NCBI RefSeq assembly: GCF_030539355.1
Contig: NZ_JAUNSF010000009.1
Coordinates: 1 to 56,174 of the forward strand
DNA from: Sutterella sp.
GTDB taxonomy: Bacteria; Pseudomonadota; Gammaproteobacteria; Burkholderiales; Burkholderiaceae_F
Direction: 5' to 3'
DNA: 56,174 nucleotides
The notes below the pieces were generated by a model. It saw only the letters and a program-made list of their open reading frames with translations. It did no database searches and was not told the origin of the DNA. Positions 16,608 to 24,849 of this stretch are shown here, piece by piece; position 1 is the stretch's first letter, and each line of letters starts with the position of its first letter. Position numbers and translations under genes: made by a program.

Positions 16608-17993
16608 TCAGCTTCCGGAGCCTTCGGCCGGATGACGGCGGCGGAAGAAGATCTCCCAGATGCCGAGGCCGACGATGGGCACGAAGATGCCGAGCGCCGC
16701 GGTCACAGGATCCTGATAGATCGTGTTGATGATAAGCGCGAGCATGAAGGTGACGACGAGAATGATCGACCACGGGTAGAACCAGACCTTGTACGGACGC
16801 TCGAGGGTCGGGTACTTGCGGCGCAGCACGATCACCGAGAGGAAGGTGAGGCCGTGGAAGATGAGGCCGCTGATCGCGACGAGGCTCGTGAGCTCGGAGA
16901 GCGAGCGCGAGCAGATGAGGATGATCGACATCACCATCGAGGCGATCTGGGCGTTGATCGGCGTGCGGTACGTCGGATGGAGCTTCGCGAGCGCGGGGAA
17001 GAGCGCGCCGTCGCGGGCCATCGCGAAGTACATGCGCGGGAAGACCATGATGCAGCCGTTCAGTGAATTGAAGATCGCGAGCATCATCGCCGTGCCGACC
17101 ACGAGCATGCCCAGCCCCCCGAAGAGCTCCTGCGCCGCGGCCGTGCCGAGGTAGAAGTTGCCGCTCTTCACCATCTCGAGGATCGCGTCATAGGGGAGAA
17201 CGCGGTAGACGGAGTAGTTGAAGAGCACGTAGAGCGTGGCGACGCCGAGGATCGAGAGGATGAGCGAGAGGGGGATGTTCCTCTTCGGGTTCTTCATCTC
17301 CTCGGCGATGGTGTTGAGGTTCGACCAGCCCTCGTAGGCCCAGAGGGTGGCGAGCACCGCGAAGGCCATCATCGAGAGGATCGTCGTGAGCTCGGGCGTC
17401 TCCGCGGGGAAGTGGAAGAGGTCCGGGTGCTGCTCGCCCATGAAGAGGCCGCAGACGATGATGAGCGCGATCGGCAGGAGCTTGAGGACCATGAAGATGT
17501 TCTGCACGGTGCTGCCGAGCTTGATGCCGCGCATGTTGATGAGCGAGAGCACGATCACGCTCACGACGGCGATCGTCTTCTGCTCGATGATCCCGAGGGG
17601 ATACATGCTCGAGATCGCCGCGGCGAAGGCGAGCGCGAGCGCGGAGATCGAGCCCGAGCTCGAGAGGAAGAAGTTCGTGATGCCGCACATGATGGCGACG
17701 CGCTCGCCGTAGGCCTCGTGGAGGTAGACGTAGTAGCCGCCGGCCTTCGGCATCATCGCGCCGAGCTCGGCGAAGCAGATGCCCGAGAGCAGGGTGATGA
17801 GGCCGCCCACGCACCAGACGAGGAGCGCGAGGCCGAGGTTGTCGCCCGAGCGCTCGAGCACGATGCCGCCGATGTAGAAGATGCCCGAGCCGATCATGAT
17901 GCCGGCGAGGACCGAGATGCCGCCGAAGAGGCCGACCTCGCGGCGCATCGTCACCTGGCCGCCGGGTGTGTGGGGTGTGGGACTGTCTGTCAT
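16608..17993 (-). CDS. APC-family amino acid permease
   Basis: 461 residues with about 12 membrane helices. The opening GLFGGISVLAGIMIGSGIF (about 21-39) is the APC/LAT substrate-binding TM1 motif with GSGIF, and PKAGGYYVYLHEAYG (about 82-96) is the conserved loop. The closest familiar types are SteT-like serine/threonine exchangers and LAT exchangers. It would import amino acids through the inner membrane. A GGGAG ribosome binding site is present. It is the first gene of an operon with the amidohydrolase. An intrinsic terminator lies about 70 bp upstream of its start codon on the same strand, which could be an attenuator or the end of an upstream RNA. Confidence 0.93.
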   Translation of the reverse strand: MTDSPTPHTPGGQVTMRREVGLFGGISVLAGIMIGSGIFYIGGIVLERSGDNLGLALLVWCVGGLITLLSGICFAELGAMMPKAGGYYVYLHEAYGERVAIMCGITNFFLSSSGSISALALAFAAAISSMYPLGIIEQKTIAVVSVIVLSLINMRGIKLGSTVQNIFMVLKLLPIALIIVCGLFMGEQHPDLFHFPAETPELTTILSMMAFAVLATLWAYEGWSNLNTIAEEMKNPKRNIPLSLILSILGVATLYVLFNYSVYRVLPYDAILEMVKSGNFYLGTAAAQELFGGLGMLVVGTAMMLAIFNSLNGCIMVFPRMYFAMARDGALFPALAKLHPTYRTPINAQIASMVMSIILICSRSLSELTSLVAISGLIFHGLTFLSVIVLRRKYPTLERPYKVWFYPWSIILVVTFMLALIINTIYQDPVTAALGIFVPIVGLGIWEIFFRRRHPAEGSGS

Positions 17994-18064
17994 TTTTCTG
18001 CTCCCGCCTGTCTGTGAAGGTGTTCCTGTTGTCGGAATGGTTTTCGGGGAAAGCCCGGGACAGC

Positions 18065-18101
18065 AAAAAAGGCTGCCCCGCCATCCTGAGCGGTTGCAGC
18101 C
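18065..18101 (-). terminator. Intrinsic terminator upstream of the permease gene
   Basis: On the minus strand GGCTGC (18101-18096) pairs with GCAGCC (18076-18071), inner CCGC/GCGG pairs enclose the loop TCAGGATG, and TTTTTT follows (18070-18065). It ends about 70 bp before the permease start codon, so it is either the 3' end of an upstream RNA or an attenuator in the permease leader. Confidence 0.8.
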
Positions 18102-18541
18102 TTCTCGTTCCCGGAGTCTCCTTCAGCTTCATCCGCGGACCTTTCGATTCTTTCCGCCGGCGGGCCCTCGGCCTCCGACGGAAGGAGTGAAAGGCGCCTG
18201 ACGGAAAGGGGAAGGTCTCCGAACCAAGGGGAGCTTCGCCGCCGATAGCGCCTCCGATGACGGATCCTCCGTGGATCCGTCCCGGGAGTCACCGGCGTCT
18301 TCCGTCGGTGCCCAACCTCGCGGACATGCCTGTCCGCCGGTTTCGGCCGCCCGGCCTCCTGCCGCTCGTCTTGAAACGGGTGCCCCCGGTTCGAGCGGCG
18401 CTCATCCGTAAGCGGCGCCTCTATTCAGCTTTCGCAGAAAGAAATGTTGCACACCCGGGGCGCATCCGTAAAGAACGCCTGAACGACAGGACGCCCGTTG
18501 TTTGAGCACAGCGGGAGAGGGCTAGGCAGTAGTGCCTAGCC
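18065..18541 (-). ncRNA. Candidate GGA-rich multi-hairpin RNA
   Basis: The 475-bp gene-free stretch holds many strong inverted repeats and ends in an intrinsic terminator on the minus strand. GGA appears about 17 times on this strand, and several are in hairpin loops: two loops sharing TTACGGATG (18475-18463 and 18414-18402, closed by GGCG/CGCC and GGCGC/GCGCC), a 9-bp stem with the exact loop ACGGA (18281-18259), and the terminator loop TCAGGATG. Other stems are GCGGACA/TGTCCGC (18319-18336), GCCGCTC/GAGCGGC (18361-18399) and GGCTAGGC/GCCTAGCC (18520-18541). ANGGA in loops is the CsrA/RsmA recognition feature, so a Csr/Rsm-type sponge RNA is possible. A long permease leader is the other reading. 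No promoter is clear. Confidence 0.4.
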
Positions 18542-18571
18542 TCGGTGCATTGCGGGAGGGGTTCCCGTGGA

Positions 18572-19084
18572 TCAGCGGTCGCGGCCGCGCTGGGTCGTCG
18601 TGTTCGTGCGCCGGTAGGTGCCGCGCTTCATGGCGATGCGGGCGTTGACCTGCATGAAGGCGGCGATGAGGATGGCGAAGACGCCGAAGATGATCGGGGC
18701 GGGCTCCTGGCTGTCGATGCCGATGAGCGCGCCCATCAGGCCGAACATGCCGAAGGCGGAGGAGACGAAGTTGAGCGCGGGGTCGATCTTCTGCGACTTC
18801 CTCGCGGGGGCGGTCTGGGCGGGCTCGCGCGTGGAGGCCTCCATGCGCTCGAGCGCCTCGGTGCGGACCTCGTCCTTCGTCTCGCTCTTCTTCTTGAAGG
18901 CGCCGAGGAGGTCGCGCATGCTCACCCCCTCGCCCGAGGTCTTCGGGTGAGCGGTGGTGTCGGGCGTCTGAAGCGTGTCAGGCACCTCCATGGGCTTGAG
19001 CTCGCCGCCGCGGCCGCTCTGCAGGCGTTCGATGTAGCGGACGTAGTCGCCGTCATCCGGCTCGATGCTCTTCCGATCGGTCAT
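18572..19084 (-). CDS. Small membrane protein of unknown function
   Basis: 170 residues from the ATG at 19084, preceded by AGGAGA; the longer ORF reaching 19195 runs through the neighbouring terminator and is rejected. The N-terminal 100 residues are hydrophilic and charged (DDGDYVRYIERLQSGRG; SMRDLLGAFKKKSETK). Two membrane helices follow near the C-terminus (FVSSAFGMFGLMGALIGI and PAPIIFGVFAILIAAFMQV), then a basic tail. I do not recognise a family. It is on the same strand as the P-type ATPase but separated from it by an intrinsic terminator at 19155. Confidence 0.7.
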   Translation of the reverse strand: MTDRKSIEPDDGDYVRYIERLQSGRGGELKPMEVPDTLQTPDTTAHPKTSGEGVSMRDLLGAFKKKSETKDEVRTEALERMEASTREPAQTAPARKSQKIDPALNFVSSAFGMFGLMGALIGIDSQEPAPIIFGVFAILIAAFMQVNARIAMKRGTYRRTNTTTQRGRDR

Positions 19085-19154
19085 GCGTTTAATTCTCCTG
19101 GGCTCCGCTCTGATGCGGAGAACCTCCAAATAAAAAGGATACCGCAGGAGGAGA

Positions 19155-19190
19155 GAAAAAAGCGCCCGGGATCCTGCAGGAACCCCGGGC
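19155..19190 (-). terminator. Terminator of the P-type ATPase gene
   Basis: GCCCGGG (19164-19170) pairs with CCCGGGC (19184-19190), with CTGCAG in the loop. On the minus strand the stem is followed by GCTTTTTTC. Confidence 0.85.
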
Positions 19191-19228
19191 AACATGCTTG
19201 AAATGGTATGGAATTGTTCTCAGGCCGG

Positions 19229-22084
19229 TCAGGCCGCGGCCGCGGCGGCGGCTTTCGGCGCGGCGGCGGGCTTCTCCTCGGCGGCCTCGTCCACGGCGCG
19301 GGCCATGGCGTCGAGGCGCTTCTTCGCGCGGAGCATCCGCATGCCGTTCGCAACCACGATGAGGCAGGTGCCCGTGTCGGCGAAGACCGCCATCCACATG
19401 GTCGCCATGCCGCAGAGCGCGAGGATCGTGAAGATCACCTTGATGCCGATCGCGAAGGCGATGTTCTGCACCAGCACCGTGTGCGTCATGCGCGAGAGCC
19501 TCACGAGGGTCGCGACCGACGAGACGCGGTCGTCCATGAGGGCGATGTCGGCCGCCTCGATGGCGCTGTCCGTGCCGCGCACGCCCATGGCGATGCCGAT
19601 GTCGGCCTGCGCGAGCGCCGGGGCGTCGTTGATGCCGTCGCCCACCATGGCGGTGAGGCCCTCGGCCTGCAGTTCGCGGATGCGCTCGAGCTTCTGCTCG
19701 GGGAGCAGGTCCGCGCTCACGTTCTCGAGACCGAGCTCATGGGCGAGCGCATTCGCGGCGCGCGCGTTGTCGCCCGTGAGGAGCCAGGGCGTGACGCCCT
19801 CGGCGGCGAGCTGCCTGAGACCCGAGCGGGTGTCGGCCTTGATCTCGTCGGCGAGCGCGAAGTGCGCGATGACGCCGAAGGGATCGGTGAGGGCGACCGA
19901 CGACCGTCCGGCGGCGGCGGCCTCCTCGAAGGCGGCCTTCACCTCGGGCGTCGCGAAGCCCTTCTCCTCGATGGCGGTGAGGTTGAGGAGCGCCGCCTCA
20001 CCGCGTCCGACGCGGCCCCTGACGCCGCTTCCCGGGAGCGCCGTGAACTCGGTCACCTTGGAGATCTGCGCCTGCTCGGCGCGGGCGAGCGCGACGATCG
20101 CCTGCGAGAGCGGGTGCTTGTTCATGGCGCCGAGGCTCGCCGCGACGGAGAGCGCGCGCGAGCGCGGAGTGCCGAAGAAGAGCGTGACCTTCTCGACCTT
20201 CGGCTCGCCCTTCGTGAGGGTGCCCGTCTTGTCGAGGCCGACGTTCTTCAGTTTCCTCGCTTCCTCGAGGAAGAGGCCGCCCTTGATCAGCAGGCCGCAG
20301 CGGGTCGCGGTGGCGAGCGCCGAGACGATCGTCACGGGCGTCGAGATCACGAGCGCGCACGGGCAGGCGATGACGAGGAGGCACAGCGCCTTGTAGAGCC
20401 AGCCGAGCCAGTCGCCGAGGAAGAGGGGCGGGAGGATCGCGACGGCGAGCGCCACGACAAAGACAATCGGGGTGTAGACCGCGGCGAAGCGGTCGACGAA
20501 GCGCTGCACGGGGGACTTCGTCGCCTGCGCGTTCTCGACGGCCTCGATGATGCGCGCGGTGAGGCTCTGGCCGGCGGCGGCCGTGACCGTGACGAGAATG
20601 GTGGAGGAGAGGTTCACCGTACCGGCCCAGACCGTCTCGCCCGGGCCCTTCTCGGCGGGCATCGACTCGCCCGTGACCATCGACTGGTCGAGGGTGGTGT
20701 TCCCCGACTCGATGCGGCCGTCCAGAGGCACGCGGTCACCCGGCGCCACGCGGATCATCGCGCCCGGCCCCACCTCGGAGACCTTCATCTCGGTGAATTC
20801 GCCGTTCGCGCCTTCGACGAGCGCCTTCTCGGGGGCGACGCTCATCAGGTCGCGGATCGAGCGGCGCGCGCGGGTCATCGAGAGCTGCTCGATCGCCTCG
20901 GAGATCTCGAAGAGCACGAGCACCATCGCGGCCTCGGGCCAGGCGCCGATCAGCACGCCGCCCGTGACGGCAACGGCCATCAGGGTGTTCATGTTGAGCG
21001 TGCCGCGCATCGCCGACTGGATGCCCTTCCTGAAGGTCGTGAGACCCACGAGCGCGATCGCGACGAGGGCGAGCACGAGGGTGACCACGTTCGCCACGGA
21101 CTCCTCGAGCGGGATGACGCCGTTCTCCGCGCCGATCTCGATGAATTCGCAGCCCACGGCCACGACGAGGGCGAGGATGTAGCGGCGCCAGGGCGTGCGG
21201 TCCTCGAAGTCCGCCTCGCGCTTCTCGCCCGCCATCATGGTGGAGGAATAGCCCGCGGCCTTGATCGCGGCCTGCGCGGCGGCCACGGCCCCCGCGGGAA
21301 CCGCGATCGTGCGGTTCATGATGTTGGTCTCCCAGTCCGTGAGACCGGCCTTTCTGAACTCGCGCTCGATCTCCCCGGCCTCGACCGGGCAGTCCATCTC
21401 GGGGACCGAGATGAGCGTCCTCGCGCCTCCGGCGGTCGCGGGCGCAATCAGGGTCGCTTCGTACCCCGCGGCCTTCACGGCGGCAATCGCGGCCTCGGCC
21501 TGGCCGACATCCACGCCGATCGTGCGGTTCATCACGTCGATTTCATAACCCTCGAGACCGGCCTTTTTAAACTCGCGCTCGATCTCGCCCGCCTCGACCG
21601 GGCAGTCCATCTCGGGAACGGAGAGCTTCACGCGGCCGCCCGCGGCGGAGGAGCCCGAGAGCTCGGGTTCGTACCCCGCGGCGCGGATCGCCTCGATCGC
21701 ACGCGACACCGTCGCGTGGTCGGAGGGAAGCACGACCGTGCGGTTCATGAGGTCGAAAGAGAAACCCTCGATTCCGGCCTTTTTGAACTCGCGCTCGATC
21801 TCGCCCTGCTCGACGGGGCAGTCCATCTCCGGGACGCGGATGCGCACAGGGTCGCCCGCAGGGGCGTCGTCGAGCCTGCGGAACTCGGTTCCGGTGGCGC
21901 GGACGGTCTCGAGCACCGCCGCCTCGTCGACGGCGCAGCCGTCGGGCAGCGTGATGCGCACCTGGCGCACGCCGTAGTCGGGCACGATGCGCACCGAGGC
22001 GTCAAGTTTCTGAAGGGCGCGCTCAACGGGGCCGAATTCAGCCGGACAGCACATGTCCGGCAGCGAGAGCGTGATGTTTTTCAT
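19229..22084 (-). CDS. Zn/Cd/Pb-type heavy-metal P1B-ATPase with four N-terminal metal-binding-like repeats
   Basis: 951 residues. The start at 22084 is chosen because the promoter is predicted to start RNA near 22150, which leaves no room for longer starts. Four HMA-like repeats fill about residues 1-290: one with DMCCPAE (residues 10-16) and three with PEMDCPVExGEIEREF. The motor is complete: CPC in IACPCALVIS, the phosphorylation site DKTGTLTKGEP, and GDGINDAPALAQADIG. The CPC motif with DCP-type binding sites points to export of Zn, Cd, Pb or Hg (ZntA/CadA group). The tail ends in an Ala/Pro/Lys-rich run. It is divergent from its MerR-type regulator. Confidence 0.93.
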   Translation of the reverse strand: MKNITLSLPDMCCPAEFGPVERALQKLDASVRIVPDYGVRQVRITLPDGCAVDEAAVLETVRATGTEFRRLDDAPAGDPVRIRVPEMDCPVEQGEIEREFKKAGIEGFSFDLMNRTVVLPSDHATVSRAIEAIRAAGYEPELSGSSAAGGRVKLSVPEMDCPVEAGEIEREFKKAGLEGYEIDVMNRTIGVDVGQAEAAIAAVKAAGYEATLIAPATAGGARTLISVPEMDCPVEAGEIEREFRKAGLTDWETNIMNRTIAVPAGAVAAAQAAIKAAGYSSTMMAGEKREADFEDRTPWRRYILALVVAVGCEFIEIGAENGVIPLEESVANVVTLVLALVAIALVGLTTFRKGIQSAMRGTLNMNTLMAVAVTGGVLIGAWPEAAMVLVLFEISEAIEQLSMTRARRSIRDLMSVAPEKALVEGANGEFTEMKVSEVGPGAMIRVAPGDRVPLDGRIESGNTTLDQSMVTGESMPAEKGPGETVWAGTVNLSSTILVTVTAAAGQSLTARIIEAVENAQATKSPVQRFVDRFAAVYTPIVFVVALAVAILPPLFLGDWLGWLYKALCLLVIACPCALVISTPVTIVSALATATRCGLLIKGGLFLEEARKLKNVGLDKTGTLTKGEPKVEKVTLFFGTPRSRALSVAASLGAMNKHPLSQAIVALARAEQAQISKVTEFTALPGSGVRGRVGRGEAALLNLTAIEEKGFATPEVKAAFEEAAAAGRSSVALTDPFGVIAHFALADEIKADTRSGLRQLAAEGVTPWLLTGDNARAANALAHELGLENVSADLLPEQKLERIRELQAEGLTAMVGDGINDAPALAQADIGIAMGVRGTDSAIEAADIALMDDRVSSVATLVRLSRMTHTVLVQNIAFAIGIKVIFTILALCGMATMWMAVFADTGTCLIVVANGMRMLRAKKRLDAMARAVDEAAEEKPAAAPKAAAAAAA

Positions 22085-22154
22085 GGGAAAAGAGGCAGGT
22101 TGCGAAAGTCTTCTGACACGGACGCGGCATGCATCCGGCTTCTTCATGGATGCC

Positions 22155-22185
22155 ATTTCACACCTTGAAGTCGTTACAATGTCAA
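22155..22185 (-). promoter_or_regulatory. MerR-type metal-responsive promoter of the P-type ATPase
   Basis: On the minus strand, TTGACA (22185-22180), a 19-bp spacer, and TGAAAT (22160-22155). The over-long spacer and the GGTGTGAAAT end closely resemble the pbrA promoter (TTGACT, 19 bp, GGTGTTAAAT). MerR-family activators unwind such spacers when metal is bound. A partial dyad TTGTA/TTCAA sits within the spacer. Confidence 0.75.
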
Positions 22186-22305
22186 GCGCCGTTTTCCCAT
22201 TCTTTCCCCGCACTCCGGCAGTGTCCGACCCAGTATCCGAGGTACGTCTCCCAAAACCGCACCGGATCCTCAGTGAAGGTGAAGGTGCTTCAAGGCAACT
22301 GGTCC

Positions 22306-22821
22306 ATGCGCATCCGAGATCTAGCACAGCTCACCGGAAACACACCGGAAACCATCCGGTACTACGAAAAGATCGGGCTCCTGCCGCCGCCGCGGCGCGA
22401 GGCCAACAATTACCGTCAGTACGGGGAAATCCACGTCAGCCGCCTCGACTTCATCCGCCACTGCCGCAACCTTGACATCGGCCTCGTGGAGATCCGGTCG
22501 CTGCTCGGGGCCCTTGACGAGGGGAGCCGCGAGGGCGCCGACCTCGCGCACAAGCTCATTCACCAGCACCTCTCGCTCGTGGACGCCCGCATCAAGGACC
22601 TCAACGAACTGAGGCGCCACCTCAAGGACCTCGAGGCGCACTGCCGCGGCGAGAAGTGCGGCGCCGAAAGCTGCGGCATACTTGCCGAACTCAATACGCG
22701 CCCCGCGGACAAGGTGCCCGACCAGACACCGAGGTCGGCCGAGGAGATCCTGCGCGCCGTCTCCGAGGCGCAGCGCAGAGCCGAGGACGCCGCGGCGCAG
22801 AGAAAAAAGGAGCCTTTCTGA
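22306..22821 (+). CDS. MerR-family metal-responsive regulator (CadR/PbrR type)
   Basis: 171 residues from ATG 22306; the upstream extension of the ORF overlaps the divergent promoter and is not used. MerR HTH: MRIRDLAQLTGNTPETIRYYEKIGLLPPP (1-29), followed by the effector helix. Metal-site cysteines match CadR/PbrR: one in FIRHCRNLDIG near residue 50-55, and two in HCRGEKCGAESCGIL near residues 113-124. CadR/PbrR-type proteins sense Cd, Pb or Zn, which fits the divergent ATPase and its 19-bp-spacer promoter. A C-terminal charged extension (about 130-171, EEILRAVSEAQRRAEDAAAQ) is longer than usual. Its stop overlaps the start of the next gene (TGATG). Confidence 0.93.
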   Translation: MRIRDLAQLTGNTPETIRYYEKIGLLPPPRREANNYRQYGEIHVSRLDFIRHCRNLDIGLVEIRSLLGALDEGSREGADLAHKLIHQHLSLVDARIKDLNELRRHLKDLEAHCRGEKCGAESCGILAELNTRPADKVPDQTPRSAEEILRAVSEAQRRAEDAAAQRKKEPF

Positions 22822-23384
22822 TGTTTGAAAGTACAGTGCACTTCACGGGCATGGGCATTCTCTTTGCCGTCGCCGCCCCGTGCATCGTGGTTTTCTTCCT
22901 CTGGCTGCTCGGGCGCTCCGTGCCGCCCGCGGTGCGCCCGACGGGCAGGCCCGCCGGCGTGGGCGGACTGCTCCTCGTCGTGCTCCTCATTCTGTCTGCG
23001 AAGGCCGTCGTCTCGCTCTTCGCCCTCGGGCAGCAGGCGGGCGAGTGCGTGCGCGTGGTCTCCATGTCGCCCGACTTCCTCTGGCCCGCGGTCAAGAGCA
23101 CGCTGCCGGCGGCGGTGAACGCCGTCGCGATCATGCTCGCGCTCGTGCTCCTCACGCTCGGCCGCTCGCCTGCGGCGCTCTTCACCGCGCTCGTCGCGGT
23201 CTGGGTGGCCGGCCCCGGCGACGATTTCTTGAAGTCCGTCATCCTCGGCGTCCCCTTCAACCCCTCGCAGGGCTTCATGGGGATCTCGTTCTTCACGATC
23301 ATCGTGACCGTGTACCTGCTCTTCTCCTCGAGAAGCGCCCACACGTACGGACTGCCGAGCGCACGGCGCGCCGCGCGCTACTGA
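22821..23384 (+). CDS. DUF2569-like integral membrane protein
   Basis: 187 residues, four to five membrane helices. The pattern RPAGVGGLLLVVLLILSAK (about residues 39-57) and the end YLLFSSRSAHTYGLP resemble DUF2569 proteins (opening P-GxGGxL, closing YxxxSxRVxxTF). Function of the family is unknown. The ATG at 22821 overlaps the TGA of the MerR gene, and AAAAAAGGAG lies just before it, so the two are translationally coupled. Co-expression with a metal regulator hints at a metal or envelope-stress role, but that is only context. Confidence 0.75.
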   Translation: MFESTVHFTGMGILFAVAAPCIVVFFLWLLGRSVPPAVRPTGRPAGVGGLLLVVLLILSAKAVVSLFALGQQAGECVRVVSMSPDFLWPAVKSTLPAAVNAVAIMLALVLLTLGRSPAALFTALVAVWVAGPGDDFLKSVILGVPFNPSQGFMGISFFTIIVTVYLLFSSRSAHTYGLPSARRAARY

Positions 23385-23537
23385 AGGCGTTGACTGAGCC
23401 CGCGGGCTCAATAGAATCACATACCGAAGAAACACTTTTCACGGGCCGGGCGCTATCGAAGTTCCCGGCCCGCATCACAAGACCGCAAGGCCCGCGACCC
23501 GGATGAAGCCGCGGCCGGCCGGAAGGAGACCACCACC

Positions 23538-24689
23538 ATGACGAGTCCTGTTCTTCTCGTCCGCAACGCGGACGTCTACGCCCCGGAGCACCTGGGGCAG
23601 CGCGACATTCTCATCGCCGGCGGCAAGATCGTCGCCGTCGAGGAGAAGCTTGACGTCAGCGTTCCCGGCATGGAGACCCTTGACGCCGCGGGCCGCCGCG
23701 TCGCGCCGGGCCTGATCGACCAGCACATCCACGTCACGGGCGGCGGCGGCGAGGGCGGCTGGGCGAGCCGCTGCCCCGAGATGAACTTCTCCGCGCTCGC
23801 GGGCGCGGGCGTCACCACGTTCGTCGGCGTCTCGGGCACCGACAGCATGTCGCGCTCGATCGAGAACCTCCTCGCCAAGGTCCGCGGCCTCACCGTCGAG
23901 GGCGCCTCGGGCTGGATGTGGACGAGCAACTATGCTTTTCCCCCCACGACCATCACGGGGTCGGCCAAGATGGACATCTTCACCATCCCCGAGTGCCTCG
24001 GCGTGAAGATCGCCATGGGCGACCACCGCGCGTCCTTCCCCACGCCTGACGAGGTGCTCCGCCTCCTCTCCGAGATCCGCATCGCTGGCATGCTGACCGG
24101 CAAGACCGGGTTCCTGCACATCCACTGCGGCAACTTCGCCGCCGACATCTTCGACGCCCTTGAGTACGCGGTGCGCCGCGGCATTCCAGCGAAGCACTCG
24201 CGCCCGACCCACGTCGCGCGCCACCCGGAGGTCTTCGAGCGCGCCTGCGCCTTTGCGAAGGCGGGCGGCTTCATCGACATCACGACGGGCGGCGGCTGCT
24301 ACCAGGGCTCGGCCGCGAAGGCCTTCCTCGATGCGCTCGAGAAGGGCGTCCCCGTCGAGCACCTCACGTTCTCCTCGGACGGCCAGGGCTCGATGCCGCG
24401 CTTCAATGACGCGGGCGAGATGGTGGGCTTCGGCGTGGGCTCGATCAAGTGCGACCTCGAGGCCGTGCAGGCCGTGGCCGCGGAGCTCGGCCTCGAGACG
24501 GCCCTGAAGCCCATGACCACCTCGATCGCCGACGCGCTGGGTCTTCCCGGCAAGGGGCGCGTCGCCGTCGGCTGCGACGCCGACCTTATTGTTCTCAATG
24601 ACGCGCTCGCCCTCGACGAGGTCTTCATGAAGGGCCGCGGGGTGATGCGCGAGGGCAAAGTTGTCGTGAAGGGCGCCTTCGAGGAATAA
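23538..24689 (+). CDS. iadA: Isoaspartyl dipeptidase (beta-aspartyl peptidase)
   Basis: 383 residues, the normal length. A binuclear-zinc amidohydrolase that cleaves isoaspartyl dipeptides arising from protein ageing. Metal ligands are in LIDQHIHVTGGGGEGG (about 60-75), with the later His residues in FLHIHCG (about 194-200) and HSRPTHVARH, and the catalytic Asp in TFSSDGQGSMPRF (about 280-292). GGAAGGAG lies before the ATG. It is a single-gene unit ended by a strong terminator. With the nearby amino acid permease and amidohydrolase it fits an organism that lives on amino acids and peptides. Confidence 0.95.
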   Translation: MTSPVLLVRNADVYAPEHLGQRDILIAGGKIVAVEEKLDVSVPGMETLDAAGRRVAPGLIDQHIHVTGGGGEGGWASRCPEMNFSALAGAGVTTFVGVSGTDSMSRSIENLLAKVRGLTVEGASGWMWTSNYAFPPTTITGSAKMDIFTIPECLGVKIAMGDHRASFPTPDEVLRLLSEIRIAGMLTGKTGFLHIHCGNFAADIFDALEYAVRRGIPAKHSRPTHVARHPEVFERACAFAKAGGFIDITTGGGCYQGSAAKAFLDALEKGVPVEHLTFSSDGQGSMPRFNDAGEMVGFGVGSIKCDLEAVQAVAAELGLETALKPMTTSIADALGLPGKGRVAVGCDADLIVLNDALALDEVFMKGRGVMREGKVVVKGAFEE

Positions 24690-24731
24690 TCGAAGGAAAA
24701 ACAAAAACTTTCGGTTGACAGAGTCACCGAT

Positions 24732-24773
24732 CCGGCCCGGCGGGAGAGCTCATTCCGCCGGGCCGGAGTTTTT
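24732..24773 (+). terminator. Terminator of iadA
   Basis: CCGGCCCGGCGG (24732-24743) pairs perfectly with CCGCCGGGCCGG (24755-24766), followed by AGTTTTT. Confidence 0.9.
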
Positions 24774-24849
24774 CATCTCGTGTCCCGCCGCGCAATAATT
24801 GGAACCGGACCGCCTTTCTTCCCACTCCGAACAAGAAAACCACAGTCTC

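Noticed and set aside
18065-18541. RNase P RNA or tmRNA
   Set aside because: The universal GAGGAAAGUCC block of rnpB and the tRNA-like end of tmRNA are absent.
19085-19195. Longer start for the small membrane protein
   Set aside because: It would run through the terminator of the ATPase gene; AGGAGA before 19084 marks the true start.
22085-22327. Longer start for the P-type ATPase
   Set aside because: It would overlap the MerR-type promoter and the MerR gene start; RNA is predicted to begin near 22150.
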